A stretch of 64,000 nucleotides of DNA from Pectobacterium araliae (GTDB lineage Bacteria; Pseudomonadota; Gammaproteobacteria; Enterobacterales; Enterobacteriaceae), in assembly GCF_037076465.1 (NCBI RefSeq), contig NZ_AP028908.1, forward strand, positions 4,278,001-4,342,000, written 5' to 3'. The notes under the pieces are model-generated. The model did no database searches. It was given only the letters and a program-made list of their open reading frames with translations, and was not told where the DNA came from. The translations under genes and the position numbers were made by a program. Of the stretch, positions 1-8,571 are shown piece after piece (the stretch's first letter is position 1; the number at the start of each line of letters is the position of its first letter).

Positions 1-377
1 GATCTTTATTTGAGAAATAAACGTAGCTATCTTTATCATACGAGTGTCCCTTATACGCACAACGATGAACAACGTAATTTTTCCACGCAATCTGATCTTT
101 TTTGAAAAGCATAATCACCTCCTCCGATCTACCAGAATCCTTAAGTTTGGAGAGATATTTTATTACTTCTTTATTTTTCTTTTTCAGTTTCTCTGTCGAA
201 TCAAAATTCATCCGCTCAGTACACCTATACAACTCCCAATAGGTCTCGCCTTTCATAATATCTTTACATAGCACTTTTTCCATCGAATCCAGTTTACTCC
301 AGTAAATCTCACCAAATGCAGGAGATATACCGCTCACAGAAAATAACATCGAAATAAAGAAGTAAATATTTTTCATT
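1..377 (-). CDS. LprI-like (DUF1311) exported protein, copy 1, cut by window edge
   Basis: Reading on the minus strand from the ATG at 377 gives an open frame of about 125 codons running off the left edge. It begins with a signal peptide (MKNIYFFISMLFSVSGISPA) and is a clear paralogue of the protein at 508-948, sharing stretches such as WKNYVVHRCAYK and the spaced cysteines. The family contains lysozyme-inhibitor LprI-like periplasmic proteins. Here it follows a muramidase remnant whose last codons overlap the start (AAGGATGAG provides the ribosome site). An immunity role against that muramidase is inference. The second gene of the pair is more diverged than its signal peptide, suggesting an old tandem duplication. 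Only the C-terminus is missing from the window. Confidence 0.8.
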
Positions 378-452
378 TTCTCATCCTTAAATAACCCCCT
401 CGATTTCTTCCGGCCTAAAAATCTAGCAACTCTTGCGTACTCTCTATTTTTT
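374..452 (-). pseudogene. Remnant of muramidase C-terminus, copy 1
   Basis: The minus strand reads KIESTQELLDF, a TAG stop, then AGRNRGGYLRMRK and TGA, matching codon for codon the last 27 residues of the fragment at 945-1145 (KIENTPKLLEY-EAGRNRAGYLRMKK). Homology stops abruptly at about 452, exactly where an inverted repeat (453-482) begins. It overlaps the downstream LprI-like start by an ATGA, the same junction as in copy 2. It is a dead end-piece left by a duplication or deletion, kept only because it carries the ribosome binding site of the next gene. Confidence 0.75.
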
Positions 453-482
453 ACGCCGCCAGTGAAATACCATCGGCGGCGT
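453..482. repeat. 8-bp inverted repeat matching the ilvA terminator hairpin
   Basis: ACGCCGCC (453-460) and GGCGGCGT (475-482) form a perfect stem around a GTGAAAT-containing loop. Stem and loop closely match the hairpin at 1889-1925 behind ilvA. On the minus strand it is followed by A residues rather than U, so it is not a good intrinsic terminator for the LprI-like gene at 508-948. It sits exactly at the edge of the muramidase remnant. Confidence 0.7.
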
Positions 483-507
483 GACACACTTATCTAAAGG
501 ATGAGTA

Positions 508-948
508 TTAAGGGATATTGAGTTCACCGTCTAGCGACTCGATCCGTCTGTAGTTTTCGACCGCCTCGCAAAGGCTTTTATCTGAGAAATAAATAGGGCT
601 ATCTTTAATATACGGGTGTACTTTATACGCACAACGATGGACAACATAATTTTTCCACGCGGCTTGATCTGCTTTGAAGAGCTTAACTGCACTTTCCTCA
701 TCTTCCATAGTTATAAATTTGGAAAGAAAGCTTATTGCTTCTTTATTTTTTTGTTCTAATTTTTCTGTCGAATCAGCAAGCATCCGATCAATACAAATAT
801 CCACTTCATGATAACTCTCTCCTTTCATTAGGTCTTTACATAACGTTTTTTTCATCAAATTAAATTGGTTCAGGTAAATTTCACCAAATGCAGGAAATAT
901 ACCGTTTACTACAAATAACATCAATATACAAAAATATATAGGTTTCAT
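508..948 (-). CDS. LprI-like (DUF1311) exported protein, copy 2
   Basis: The 146-residue protein starts with a signal peptide (MKPIYFCILMLFVVNGIFPAFG), so it is predicted periplasmic. The mature part is helical and charged with conserved cysteines (TLCKDL, DICIDRM, HRCAYK, SLCEAV) and ends ENYRRIESLDGE, typical of the DUF1311/LprI family, some members of which inhibit lysozyme. Its ATG overlaps the stop of the upstream muramidase fragment (ATGA) and its ribosome site AAGGATG lies inside that fragment, so the two were one transcriptional unit. The natural reading is that it is the immunity protein of a type VI muramidase effector; this is inferred from context, not shown by sequence alone. Confidence 0.8.
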   Translation of the reverse strand: MKPIYFCILMLFVVNGIFPAFGEIYLNQFNLMKKTLCKDLMKGESYHEVDICIDRMLADSTEKLEQKNKEAISFLSKFITMEDEESAVKLFKADQAAWKNYVVHRCAYKVHPYIKDSPIYFSDKSLCEAVENYRRIESLDGELNIP

Positions 949-1145
949 TTTTTCATCCTTAGATAACCCGCTCGATTTCTTCCGGCCTCATACTCTAGCA
1001 ACTTCGGTGTATTTTCTATTTTATTTATTAACAGATCGATATCATTCTTTGCTGCGACAGGGATAGTCGTCTCCCCAGCGATCCCTTGATAGGCCAGATC
1101 CACCAAAATATCTCGAATAGCGGGATGAAGTTCAGCCCAATTCAC
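945..1145 (-). pseudogene. C-terminal fragment of a pesticin/T4-lysozyme-like muramidase effector
   Basis: The frame opens at a GTG (1145) and gives 66 residues: VNWAELHPAIRDILVDLAYQG near the start and YEAGRNRAGYLRMKK at the end. These are the final helices of the lysozyme-like domains found at the ends of type VI effectors and pesticin-like toxins. Reading in frame upstream of the GTG continues for about 13 codons (YARYSTDVPGR) before a TAG, and no catalytic N-terminal part is present. It is therefore a truncated toxin tail, not an enzyme. Together with the N-terminal Hcp stub just upstream it could be what remains of an Hcp-toxin fusion after an internal deletion. Family assignment is from recall of the motif and is moderately sure. 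Confidence 0.55.
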
Positions 1146-1290
1146 TCTACCGGGTACATCAGTGGAATAGCGTGCGTATCGCTATTTCGCTATTTCTATA
1201 TACCTGATGTAAACCATATTAAACAATTCCGCTTGCTGTTGATGTGTAATTTTCCTATTTTCGTTTTGTGTTTAAACTTAATACTTTAAT

Positions 1291-1404
1291 TTAATCTTCA
1301 TGACCAATTTGACTTCTATTACCAATTGACTGCAATGTTGAACAACCAGAAGAAATTAACCCCTGTTTATCGCCCGTCAATTCCAAATAGATAATACTCG
1401 ACAT
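1291..1404 (-). pseudogene. hcp: N-terminal Hcp fragment (type VI secretion tube protein)
   Basis: From the ATG at 1404, with a good ribosome site (GAGGGAGC), the minus strand encodes MSSIIYLELTGDKQGLISSG and then CSTLQSIGNRSQIGHED, ending at TAA (1291-1293). This is the unmistakable beginning of Hcp, the hexameric tube protein of type VI secretion, which is normally about 160 residues. The remaining 120 or so residues are absent. It lies between a 69-residue ORF and the muramidase tail, in a compact minus-strand row. It cannot form a tube and is a decayed orphan hcp. Confidence 0.8.
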
Positions 1405-1432
1405 TTTTAGCTCCCTCTAAGAATAAATATTA

Positions 1433-1642
1433 TTAATGCACTGATAATGTCTCAAGCTTGAGTGAAAGCTTTTGCCCATCTGACGTTTTCATTTCCACCA
1501 AATTACTTTGGGTCACCTGCATCAGCGAAAGGCATAGTTTCATCATCAATGCGAGTATTTCTTCAGGTGGTAATGAACTATTAATAAGGCTACTTTTTAA
1601 TTGTTCATTTAACTGAATGACACGTTTTTCTTTATTTTTCAC
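1433..1642 (-). CDS. Small protein of unknown function, 69 aa
   Basis: The ORF begins at an ATG preceded by GGAGATCG at a workable distance and ends 28 bp before the Hcp stub, in the same direction. It is hydrophilic at both ends with a leucine/methionine-rich middle (EEILALMMKLCLSLMQV) and is predicted soluble and helical. I recognise no family. Its place at the head of the type VI debris suggests it belongs to that island (for example an adaptor or a further remnant), but nothing in the sequence proves it. It may also be a chance ORF in AT-rich DNA. Confidence 0.4.
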   Translation of the reverse strand: MKNKEKRVIQLNEQLKSSLINSSLPPEEILALMMKLCLSLMQVTQSNLVEMKTSDGQKLSLKLETLSVH

Positions 1643-1766
1643 ACTCGATCTCCACGTGTTACCCCACTTTTCACCAAATTAACCTAGAAAATAATAATTA
1701 GCAATATTTAAAGAAATTAGAAAAACGAGTAATTAATTTAAAAATAATAATAACACACCACAATTA

Positions 1767-1851
1767 GATTTATTCAACAACGCCTTGATAGGCAAGTTGA
1801 AGAAACGTTAAACCCACTTGAGAAAAACCGGTGAACGGCATTGCCATAAAG
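1767..1851 (-). pseudogene. Second muramidase remnant, possibly cut by an IS903-like end
   Basis: On the minus strand, 1851-1782 reads MAMPFTGFSQVGLTFLQLAY then QG, resembling the W-ELHPAIRDILVDLAYQG segment of the fragment at 945-1145. The frame then ends VVE-stop. The last part (1784-1767) is GGCGTTGTTGAATAAATC, which differs at one position from the IS903-type terminal repeat as I remember it. One explanation is insertion of an IS in the toxin gene, followed by loss of everything but one end. No transposase sequence remains, and chance similarity is possible. Confidence 0.35.
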
Positions 1852-1888
1852 AGATGCCATCTCTGTTACTGTCAGATTGCATTAAAGA

Positions 1889-1925
1889 TAACGCCGCCGA
1901 CGGTGAAACACCATCGGCGGCGTTA
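1889..1925 (-). terminator. Intrinsic terminator of the ilv operon
   Basis: A strong hairpin lies 16 bp past the ilvA stop: a 12-bp perfect stem (1889-1900 with 1914-1925), one mismatch, four more pairs and an AAA loop, followed on the minus strand by a moderately U-rich TATCTTTAAT. It terminates ilvLGMEDA transcription. A shorter relative of the same hairpin occurs at 453-482. Confidence 0.8.
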
Positions 1926-1941
1926 GGAGAAAACTCAGCAA

Positions 1942-3486
1942 TTAACCCGCCAGAAAGAAGCGGAATGCTGGGTTATTGGTTTCGTCATGGCATTCATAGC
2001 CCAACGCCTGCAAGTGCTGTTCGAATTCCCGATCGCCTGCTTCCAGTTCGAACGCGGCCAGCACGCGGCCAAAATCCGTACCGTGGCTGCGATAATGGAA
2101 CAGCGAAATATTCCAGTGCGTTCCCAGTGTATGCAGGAACTTCAGCAACGCGCCCGGTGACTCAGGGAATTCAAAGCTGTACAGCCGTTCCTGTAACGGT
2201 TTGGAAGGGCGTCCACCAACCATATAGCGAACGTGCAGCTTCGCCATTTCATCATCGGACAAATCCACCACTTCATAACCGTCTGCGGAAAGCTCGGCGA
2301 TAATCTCCTGCCGCTCCGCATAGCCGCGCGTCAGGCGCACGCCAACAAAAATGCAGGCGTCTTTAGCATCGGCGTAACGATAGTTGAACTCGGTAACGGA
2401 ACGACCGCCCAGCAGTTGGCAAAACTTCAGGAAGCTGCCCTGTTTCTCAGGGATCGTCACGGCCAGCAAGGCTTCACGCTGTTCACCCAGCTCGCAGCGT
2501 TCAGAAACGTAACGCAACCCGTGGAAATTGACGTTCGCACCAGACAGGATATGCGCCAGACGCTCACCCTGAATCTGATGCTGTTGGATATATTTTTTCA
2601 TCCCCGCCAGCGCCAATGCACCAGACGGTTCCGCAATCGCACGGACATCTTCAAACAGATCTTTCACGGCTGCACAGATAGCATCACTGTCGACGGTAAT
2701 CACGTCATCCAGATATTCCCGACACAGGCGGAAAGTTTCATTGCCGATGCGCTTCACCGCCACACCTTCGGCAAACAGCCCAACACGTGGTAGATCGACC
2801 GGTTGCCCAGCGTCCAGCGCCGCGCGCAGACAGGCGGAATCTTCCGCTTCCACGCCAATCACTTGAATCTGCGGCATCAACTGTTTGATCAGTACGGCAA
2901 CACCCGCCGCCAAACCACCACCACCGACGGGCACAAACACACGATCCAGATGGGCATCCTGCTGTAGCAACTCCAGCGCCAGCGTACCTTGTCCGGCAAT
3001 CACCGCAGGGTGATCGAACGGCGGCAGAAAGGTCATATGCTGCTGCTCTGACAGTTCAATCGCCTTGGCTTTGGCTTCATCAAAGTTAGCGCCGTGTAGC
3101 AGCACTTCTCCGCCAAAACCACGCACCGCATCTACTTTGATGTCGGCTGTCGCCACCGGCATCACAATCAGCGATTTAATCCCCAGCTTGCTGGAGGAGA
3201 GCGCGACCCCTTGCGCATGGTTACCGGCTGACGCCGTTACCACACCGTGTGATTTTTGCTCATCGCTCAGACCCGCCATCATCGCGTACGCGCCGCGCAG
3301 CTTAAAACTGTGCACCGCGTGCCTGTCTTCACGTTTTACCAGAATGACATTACCCAGCCGCGAAGAGATCTTATCCATTTTCTCCAACGGTGTGACCTGC
3401 GTGATTTCATACACTGGCGACCGCAAGATCGCCCGCAGATACTCCGCGCCCCCCGGCGCGGCAGGAAGAGGTTGTGACACAGCCAT
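1942..3486 (-). CDS. ilvA: Threonine dehydratase, biosynthetic
   Basis: This 514-residue PLP enzyme deaminates L-threonine to 2-oxobutanoate, the first committed step of isoleucine synthesis. The catalytic domain carries the PLP lysine in HSFKLRGAYAMM (about residue 62) and the glycine-rich PVGGGGLAAG loop near 190. Two ACT-like regulatory repeats follow (starting near EALLAVTIPEKQGSF and ERLYSFEFPESPGAL), the site of isoleucine feedback inhibition in the family. I chose the ATG at 3486: it is 9 bp after GGAGG and gives exactly the E. coli length; the ATG at 3492 overlaps the ilvD stop but is too close to the ribosome site. Last gene of the ilv operon. Confidence 0.97.
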   Translation of the reverse strand: MAVSQPLPAAPGGAEYLRAILRSPVYEITQVTPLEKMDKISSRLGNVILVKREDRHAVHSFKLRGAYAMMAGLSDEQKSHGVVTASAGNHAQGVALSSSKLGIKSLIVMPVATADIKVDAVRGFGGEVLLHGANFDEAKAKAIELSEQQHMTFLPPFDHPAVIAGQGTLALELLQQDAHLDRVFVPVGGGGLAAGVAVLIKQLMPQIQVIGVEAEDSACLRAALDAGQPVDLPRVGLFAEGVAVKRIGNETFRLCREYLDDVITVDSDAICAAVKDLFEDVRAIAEPSGALALAGMKKYIQQHQIQGERLAHILSGANVNFHGLRYVSERCELGEQREALLAVTIPEKQGSFLKFCQLLGGRSVTEFNYRYADAKDACIFVGVRLTRGYAERQEIIAELSADGYEVVDLSDDEMAKLHVRYMVGGRPSKPLQERLYSFEFPESPGALLKFLHTLGTHWNISLFHYRSHGTDFGRVLAAFELEAGDREFEQHLQALGYECHDETNNPAFRFFLAG

Positions 3487-3491
3487 CAGCA

Positions 3492-5342
3492 TTAGCCTCC
3501 CAGCTTGCTTTTATCCCGTACAGCGCCTTTATCTGCGCTGGTTGCCAGACTGGCGTACGCGCGTAGCGCAAAAGAAACCTGGCGTTGACGATTATGTGGC
3601 GTCCAAGCGGCATCGCCTCGTGCCAATTCTGCTTCGCGGCGGCTTGCCAATTCATTTTCCGCTACGTCCAGCGCAATGCTGCGATTCGGAATATCAATGG
3701 CAATCATGTCGCCATTCTGCACCAAACCAATGGTGCCACCGTTTGCGGCTTCCGGTGACGCATGTCCGATAGACAGCCCTGACGTACCACCAGAGAAGCG
3801 TCCGTCGGTGATCAACGCACAGCTTTTACCCAATCCCATCGATTTCAGGTAGGTAGTCGGATACAGCATTTCCTGCATACCCGGCCCGCCTTTCGGCCCT
3901 TCGTAACGGATAACCACCACATCGCCCGCCACGACTTTTCCGCCCAGAATCGCGTCTACCGCATCATCCTGACTTTCGTAGACTTTTGCCGGACCGCGGA
4001 AAATCAGGCTATCTTTATCAACCCCTGCGGTTTTTACAATACAGCCATCTTCCGCGATGTTGCCGTAAAGCACAGCCAGCCCACCGTCTTGGCTGTAAGC
4101 ATATTCACGTGAACGAATGCAGCCTTCCTGACGATCGGTATCCAGCGAATCCCAGCGACAGTCCTGGGAAAACGCCTTGGTAGTACGAATACCCGCCGGG
4201 CCAGCAGAATACATACGCTTCACGCTTTCATCCTTCGTCAGCATAACGTCGTAGGTTTCCAACGTTTCAGCCAGCGTTTTACCCAACACGTTGTTGACTT
4301 CACGATTCAACAGACCAGCCCTATCCAACTCGCCCAAAATACCGATAACCCCACCAGCACGGTGTACGTCTTCCATGTGGTATTTTTGACCGCTAGGCGC
4401 GACTTTACACAGATGCGGCACCTTACGTGAGAGGCGGTCGATATCCGACATGGTGAAATCAATTTCACCTTCCTGTGCCGCTGCCAGCAGGTGCAATACG
4501 GTATTGGTGGAACCGCCCATGGCGATATCCAGAATCATGGCGTTTTCAAATGCGGCTTTATTAGCAATATTGCGTGGCAATACGCTTGCGTCATCCTGTT
4601 CGTAATAACGTTTCGCCAGACCCACGATACGTGTGCCTGCATTCAGGAACAGATCTTTACGATCGGCATGCGTTGCAAGCAATGAACCATTGGCTGGCTG
4701 AGAAAGCCCTAATGCTTCGGTCAGACAGTTCATGGAGTTCGCCGTAAACATTCCCGAACAGGAACCACAGGTCGGACAGGCGGAACGTTCAATTTGCTCA
4801 CTGTCGGCATCGCTAACGTTAGGGTTTGCACCCTGAATCATGGCATCGATGAGATCGAGCTTGATAATTTGGTTAGAAAGCTTGGTTTTTCCCGCTTCCA
4901 TTGGGCCACCAGAGACAAAAATCACGGGAATATTCAGGCGCAGCGACGCCATCAACATCCCTGGGGTGATTTTGTCGCAGTTGGAGATACACACCATCGC
5001 ATCCGCGCAGTGGGCATTCACCATGTATTCCACGGAGTCGGCGATCAGTTCACGGGAAGGCAGGGAATAGAGCATACCGCCATGCCCCATCGCGATACCG
5101 TCATCCACCGCAATGGTGTTAAATTCTTTCGCGACGCCACCGGAGGCTTCAATCTGCTCGGCGACCAGTTTGCCCAGATCGCGCAAGTGAACATGGCCCG
5201 GCACGAATTGGGTGAAGGAGTTGACCACGGCAATAATTGGTTTACCAAAATCGTCGTCGGTCATCCCGGTGGCGCGCCACAAGGCTCGGGCACCCGCCAT
5301 ATTACGGCCGTGTGTAGTTGTGGCTGAACGGTACTTAGGCAT
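3492..5342 (-). CDS. ilvD: Dihydroxy-acid dehydratase
   Basis: The 616-residue protein, the same length as in E. coli, dehydrates 2,3-dihydroxy-isovalerate and 2,3-dihydroxy-3-methylvalerate to the 2-oxoacid precursors of valine and isoleucine. Cysteine motifs that hold its iron-sulfur cluster are visible: [14 protein letters not shown] near residue 120 and [20 protein letters not shown] near 195. It sits between ilvE and ilvA, its stop touching the ilvA start region, so translation is probably coupled. A 73-bp gap separates it from ilvE. Sensitive to oxidants as a family trait. Confidence 0.97.
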   Translation of the reverse strand: MPKYRSATTTHGRNMAGARALWRATGMTDDDFGKPIIAVVNSFTQFVPGHVHLRDLGKLVAEQIEASGGVAKEFNTIAVDDGIAMGHGGMLYSLPSRELIADSVEYMVNAHCADAMVCISNCDKITPGMLMASLRLNIPVIFVSGGPMEAGKTKLSNQIIKLDLIDAMIQGANPNVSDADSEQIERSACPTCGSCSGMFTANSMNCLTEALGLSQPANGSLLATHADRKDLFLNAGTRIVGLAKRYYEQDDASVLPRNIANKAAFENAMILDIAMGGSTNTVLHLLAAAQEGEIDFTMSDIDRLSRKVPHLCKVAPSGQKYHMEDVHRAGGVIGILGELDRAGLLNREVNNVLGKTLAETLETYDVMLTKDESVKRMYSAGPAGIRTTKAFSQDCRWDSLDTDRQEGCIRSREYAYSQDGGLAVLYGNIAEDGCIVKTAGVDKDSLIFRGPAKVYESQDDAVDAILGGKVVAGDVVVIRYEGPKGGPGMQEMLYPTTYLKSMGLGKSCALITDGRFSGGTSGLSIGHASPEAANGGTIGLVQNGDMIAIDIPNRSIALDVAENELASRREAELARGDAAWTPHNRQRQVSFALRAYASLATSADKGAVRDKSKLGG

Positions 5343-5415
5343 GCTCTGTTACTCCAAAAATTACGAATTGGGCGATGACGGAACGTATCACCGCCTGACT
5401 GTCTTAATTGATTAC

Positions 5416-6342
5416 TTACTGATTTATCGGATCCAACCAACCCCATTTATCTTCGGTTTCACCCGTAAAGAGGCCGAAGAACGCCTGCTGCAAGGCTTTG
5501 GTGACCGGGCCGCGTTTGCCAACGCCGACCTGAATGCCATCGACGCTGCGCACTGGGGTGATTTCCGCCGCCGTGCCAGACATAAACACTTCATCCGCCA
5601 GATACAGTGACTCGCGGGACAGCACCTGCTCACGCACCTCATATCCTGCGTCTTTCGCCAGTTTGATGATAGCGTCACGCGTAATGCCCGGCAGCGCCGA
5701 AGAGGTAAACGGCGGCGTAAAGATAATACCGTCTTTCACTTCAAACAGGTTCTCACCCGCCCCTTCGGAAACATAGCCGTGGACATCCAACGCAATCCCT
5801 TCCTGATAGCCGTGGCGGCGTGCTTCACTACCCACCAGCAAGGAGGACAGATAGTTACCACCGGCTTTTGCAGCGGTTGGAATGGTATTCGCCGCGACAC
5901 GATTCCAGGACGACACCATTGCATCAATACCGGCTTCCAGCGCCTCTTCCCCCAGATACGCGCCCCACGGAAAGGCTGCAATGATCACATCGGTTTGATA
6001 ACCATCTGGCGGGTTAACACCCATACCCACATCACCAATAAACACCAGCGGACGAATATACGCGCTGGTCAGGTTATTTTTGCGCAATGTTTCACGACAG
6101 GCTTCCATCAACTCATCCACGCTTTGCGCGACGGGCATACGGTAGATTTTTGCCGAATCCCGCAGGCGCTGCATGTGTTCACGATGACGAAAAACCACCG
6201 GCCCCTTGTGTGAATTGTAGCAACGAACACCCTCAAACACGGAGGTGCCATAGTGCAGGGCATGCGACATCACGTGTACTTTTGCTTCAGCCCAAGGAAC
6301 CATCTCGCCATTGAACCAAATGTAGTCCGCTTTTTTTGTCAT
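5416..6342 (-). CDS. ilvE: Branched-chain amino-acid aminotransferase
   Basis: This 308-residue fold-type IV PLP transaminase performs the last step of valine, leucine and isoleucine synthesis using glutamate as amino donor. Recognisable segments are WFNGEMVPWAEAKVHVMSHALHYG at the N-terminus, the PLP lysine in PTAAKAGGNYLSSLL near residue 160, and YVSEGAGENLFEVKDG. It is preceded by a GAAAAAG-type ribosome site and lies 25 bp after ilvM in the operon. The length matches E. coli IlvE within one residue. Confidence 0.97.
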   Translation of the reverse strand: MTKKADYIWFNGEMVPWAEAKVHVMSHALHYGTSVFEGVRCYNSHKGPVVFRHREHMQRLRDSAKIYRMPVAQSVDELMEACRETLRKNNLTSAYIRPLVFIGDVGMGVNPPDGYQTDVIIAAFPWGAYLGEEALEAGIDAMVSSWNRVAANTIPTAAKAGGNYLSSLLVGSEARRHGYQEGIALDVHGYVSEGAGENLFEVKDGIIFTPPFTSSALPGITRDAIIKLAKDAGYEVREQVLSRESLYLADEVFMSGTAAEITPVRSVDGIQVGVGKRGPVTKALQQAFFGLFTGETEDKWGWLDPINQ

Positions 6343-6367
6343 TCTTCTTTTTCCTTACTCTTTTGCG

Positions 6368-6628
6368 TTAGGCGCTGATCTGCTGTGATGTCGTCATCGG
6401 TTGAATGTCAACGCAGGCAATATCCAACAACTTGCTCAATTGCGTTGACAATAAATCCACCGAACGATGGCTGGCAACGGTCAGCTCAATATTAATGTGA
6501 TCGGTATTGGTGGTTTGCACCATATTCATCGCGCAAACTTTGAAACCGCGATGGCGGGTAACACGCAATACACGCTCTAAAACCTCGGGACGAAAGCGCG
6601 CCTGAATCGAAAGTTGATGATGTGTCAT
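6368..6628 (-). CDS. ilvM: Acetolactate synthase II small (regulatory) subunit
   Basis: An 86-residue ACT-domain protein (HHQLSIQARFRPEVLERVLR, NIELTVASHRSVDLLSTQL) that pairs with IlvG to form acetohydroxyacid synthase II. The start at 6628 is set by GGAG seven to eight bases upstream and by alignment to the E. coli protein; an in-frame ATG at 6667 lacks a ribosome site. With this start, 57 bp separate it from the ilvG stop, whereas the two genes nearly overlap in E. coli. Confidence 0.93.
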   Translation of the reverse strand: MTHHQLSIQARFRPEVLERVLRVTRHRGFKVCAMNMVQTTNTDHINIELTVASHRSVDLLSTQLSKLLDIACVDIQPMTTSQQISA

Positions 6629-6685
6629 TCTGTTGTCTCCAGCACTTATTCTGTGTAAGTCAGCCATTAGTGGGTTTCATCGAGC

Positions 6686-8332
6686 TTATTGGATTTTATC
6701 GAGCATCGTTTCATTACCAGCACCCGGCGGAACCAGCGGCCAGACGTTTTCATATTCATCGATCGATACGTGCAGCAAATAGGGTCCTTCGCTGTTAAAT
6801 AGGGCATCCAGCGCGATATCAATTTGATCTTTACGGGTGATGCGCTGGCCGGGGATATCAAACGCGCTTGCCAGCGTCAGGAAATCAGGGTTATCGGAGA
6901 GGTCAGTTTCACTGTAGCGTTCATCAAAGAATAACTGCTGCCACTGTCGCACCATGCCTAACCGTTGGTTATCCAGCAGTACGATCTTCAACGGTAGCCG
7001 TTTTCGTTTGATGGTGCCCAATTCCTGCACGTTCATCATGAAAGAACCGTCGCCGGAAATGCAGATAACCATGTCGTTCGGGCGCGCAACCTGTGCGCCT
7101 ACCGCAGCGGGTACGCCGAAGCCCATCGTACCAAGGCCGCTGGAGGTGATGAAATTCTCAGGGCGGCTGAACGTCATATGCTGTGCAGTCCACATTTGGT
7201 GCTGACCTACATCGGTCGTGACCACCGTATCTGCATCCATTCGTTCAGAGATCGTTTTCAACAACGCAGGGGCATAAATCGCCTGACCGGGATGATCGTA
7301 ACGCCACGGATATTCCGCCTTCATCATGATGGCTTGCTGACGCCATGCGCTAACGTTCAGCGACTGTTGCAGCGCGGGTAATATCGCCTTCAAGTCACCT
7401 TGCAAAGCCACATTAGCATGGCGCAATTTACTCAGCTCCGCTGGGTCGATATCAATATGGATAACGCTGGCATGAGGCGCGAAGGCGTTCAACTTGCCGG
7501 TCACGCGGTCATCAAAACGCGCACCAACCGCGATTAACAGATCGCACTCCTGCACAATCAGGTTCGCCGCCTTCGTGCCGTGCATACCAATCATACCGAG
7601 GTAATAGGGATGATTGGCATCCACGGCACCCAACCCTTTCAGCGTCGAAACGGAAGGGATAGCCGTTACGTTCAGGAATTCACGCAGTGCCGGAACTGCA
7701 TTCGCCATGCCGACTCCACCGCCAACGTACAGCACCGGTTTTTGCGCTTTCGCCAACAGAGCGTACGCCTGCGCAATATCTTGATCGGGGAAATCAACAT
7801 CGTTAGCAACGGGCGTAAAGTTCGGCGTGAAATCGCCGACCGCTAACTGAATATCTTTAGGAATATCGACCAGAACAGGACCAGGACGACCGCTATTGGC
7901 AATCGCGAACGCTTCTGCCATCACTTCCGGCAATGATTCAAGAGACTCAACCAGAAAACTGTGTTTCGTACAGGCTAGTGACAGACCCAACACGTCGATC
8001 TCCTGAAAAGCATCGGTGCCAATCAGCGCCGCCCCTACCTGTCCAGTGATCGCCACCACAGGTACGGAGTCCAGCAGCGCATCGGCCAAACCGGTGATCA
8101 GGTTAGTAGCACCTGGGCCAGATGTCGCAATGCAGACGCCCACATTACCCGTGGAACGAGCATAGCCAATCGCCGCCATTGCCGCGCCTTGCTCATGGCG
8201 ACACAGCAGGTGTTTTACGCCGCCGTCATAAAGTGCATCATAGACTGGCATTATCGCGCCACCCGGATACCCAAAAACGGTGTCCACTCCCTGCGCTCGC
8301 AACGCTTGTACCACCCACTGTGCTCCATTCAT
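6686..8332 (-). CDS. ilvG: Acetolactate synthase II large subunit, intact
   Basis: The 548-residue thiamine-diphosphate enzyme condenses pyruvate with pyruvate or 2-oxobutanoate. Visible landmarks are [15 protein letters not shown], the catalytic glutamate region [15 protein letters not shown] near residue 47, and the metal/TPP motif [12 protein letters not shown] around 430. Unlike the K-12 gene, which has a frameshift, the frame here is uninterrupted, so isozyme II should be active. It is the first structural gene behind the ilvL leader and attenuator, 140 bp downstream of the leader peptide stop. Confidence 0.97.
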   Translation of the reverse strand: MNGAQWVVQALRAQGVDTVFGYPGGAIMPVYDALYDGGVKHLLCRHEQGAAMAAIGYARSTGNVGVCIATSGPGATNLITGLADALLDSVPVVAITGQVGAALIGTDAFQEIDVLGLSLACTKHSFLVESLESLPEVMAEAFAIANSGRPGPVLVDIPKDIQLAVGDFTPNFTPVANDVDFPDQDIAQAYALLAKAQKPVLYVGGGVGMANAVPALREFLNVTAIPSVSTLKGLGAVDANHPYYLGMIGMHGTKAANLIVQECDLLIAVGARFDDRVTGKLNAFAPHASVIHIDIDPAELSKLRHANVALQGDLKAILPALQQSLNVSAWRQQAIMMKAEYPWRYDHPGQAIYAPALLKTISERMDADTVVTTDVGQHQMWTAQHMTFSRPENFITSSGLGTMGFGVPAAVGAQVARPNDMVICISGDGSFMMNVQELGTIKRKRLPLKIVLLDNQRLGMVRQWQQLFFDERYSETDLSDNPDFLTLASAFDIPGQRITRKDQIDIALDALFNSEGPYLLHVSIDEYENVWPLVPPGAGNETMLDKIQ

Positions 8333-8418
8333 AGTTATTTCCCCGACATTTTATGGGAATAACAGAATTTTGTGCTGATGTTCATTTTCTGTTCCTTTCT
8401 GTTATAGATTGCGCTCAA

Positions 8419-8452
8419 CAAAAAACCCCCGACCTTTCGGTGCGGGGGTTTT
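8419..8452 (-). terminator. ilv attenuator terminator
   Basis: On the minus strand a GC-rich stem (AACCCCCGCACC paired with GGTCGGGGGTT across a short GAAA-type loop) is followed by a run of U residues. It lies between the ilvL leader peptide and ilvG. In the known E. coli mechanism it forms when the leader is translated freely, and is pre-empted when ribosomes stall on Leu, Val or Ile codons. Confidence 0.88.
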
Positions 8453-8472
8453 CTTGAATCAGGCCTTGATTT

Positions 8473-8571
8473 CTAAGCCATTCTTCTTCCAAGTGCAGCC
8501 CCGCACGGTGGGATAATAATCACCACCACGCTAATCACGACTAGGCTAATCACTAGGGATAGGGCTTTCAT
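8473..8571 (-). CDS. ilvL: ilv operon leader peptide
   Basis: A 32-residue peptide starting at the ATG at 8571 and ending at TAG (8473-8475). It reads MKALSLVISLVVISVVVIII followed by PPCGAALGRRMA, almost the E. coli leader (MTALLRVISLVVISVVVIII). Fifteen of its residues are Leu, Val or Ile, the hallmark of multivalent attenuation. It is not a functional protein; stalled ribosomes on it control formation of the hairpin at 8419-8452. Confidence 0.96.
   Translation of the reverse strand: MKALSLVISLVVISVVVIIIPPCGAALGRRMA

Noticed and set aside
1818..2303. Plus-strand ORF of 161 codons over ilvA
   Set aside because: It lies antisense to a gene with full-length homology and has low-complexity, improbable composition.
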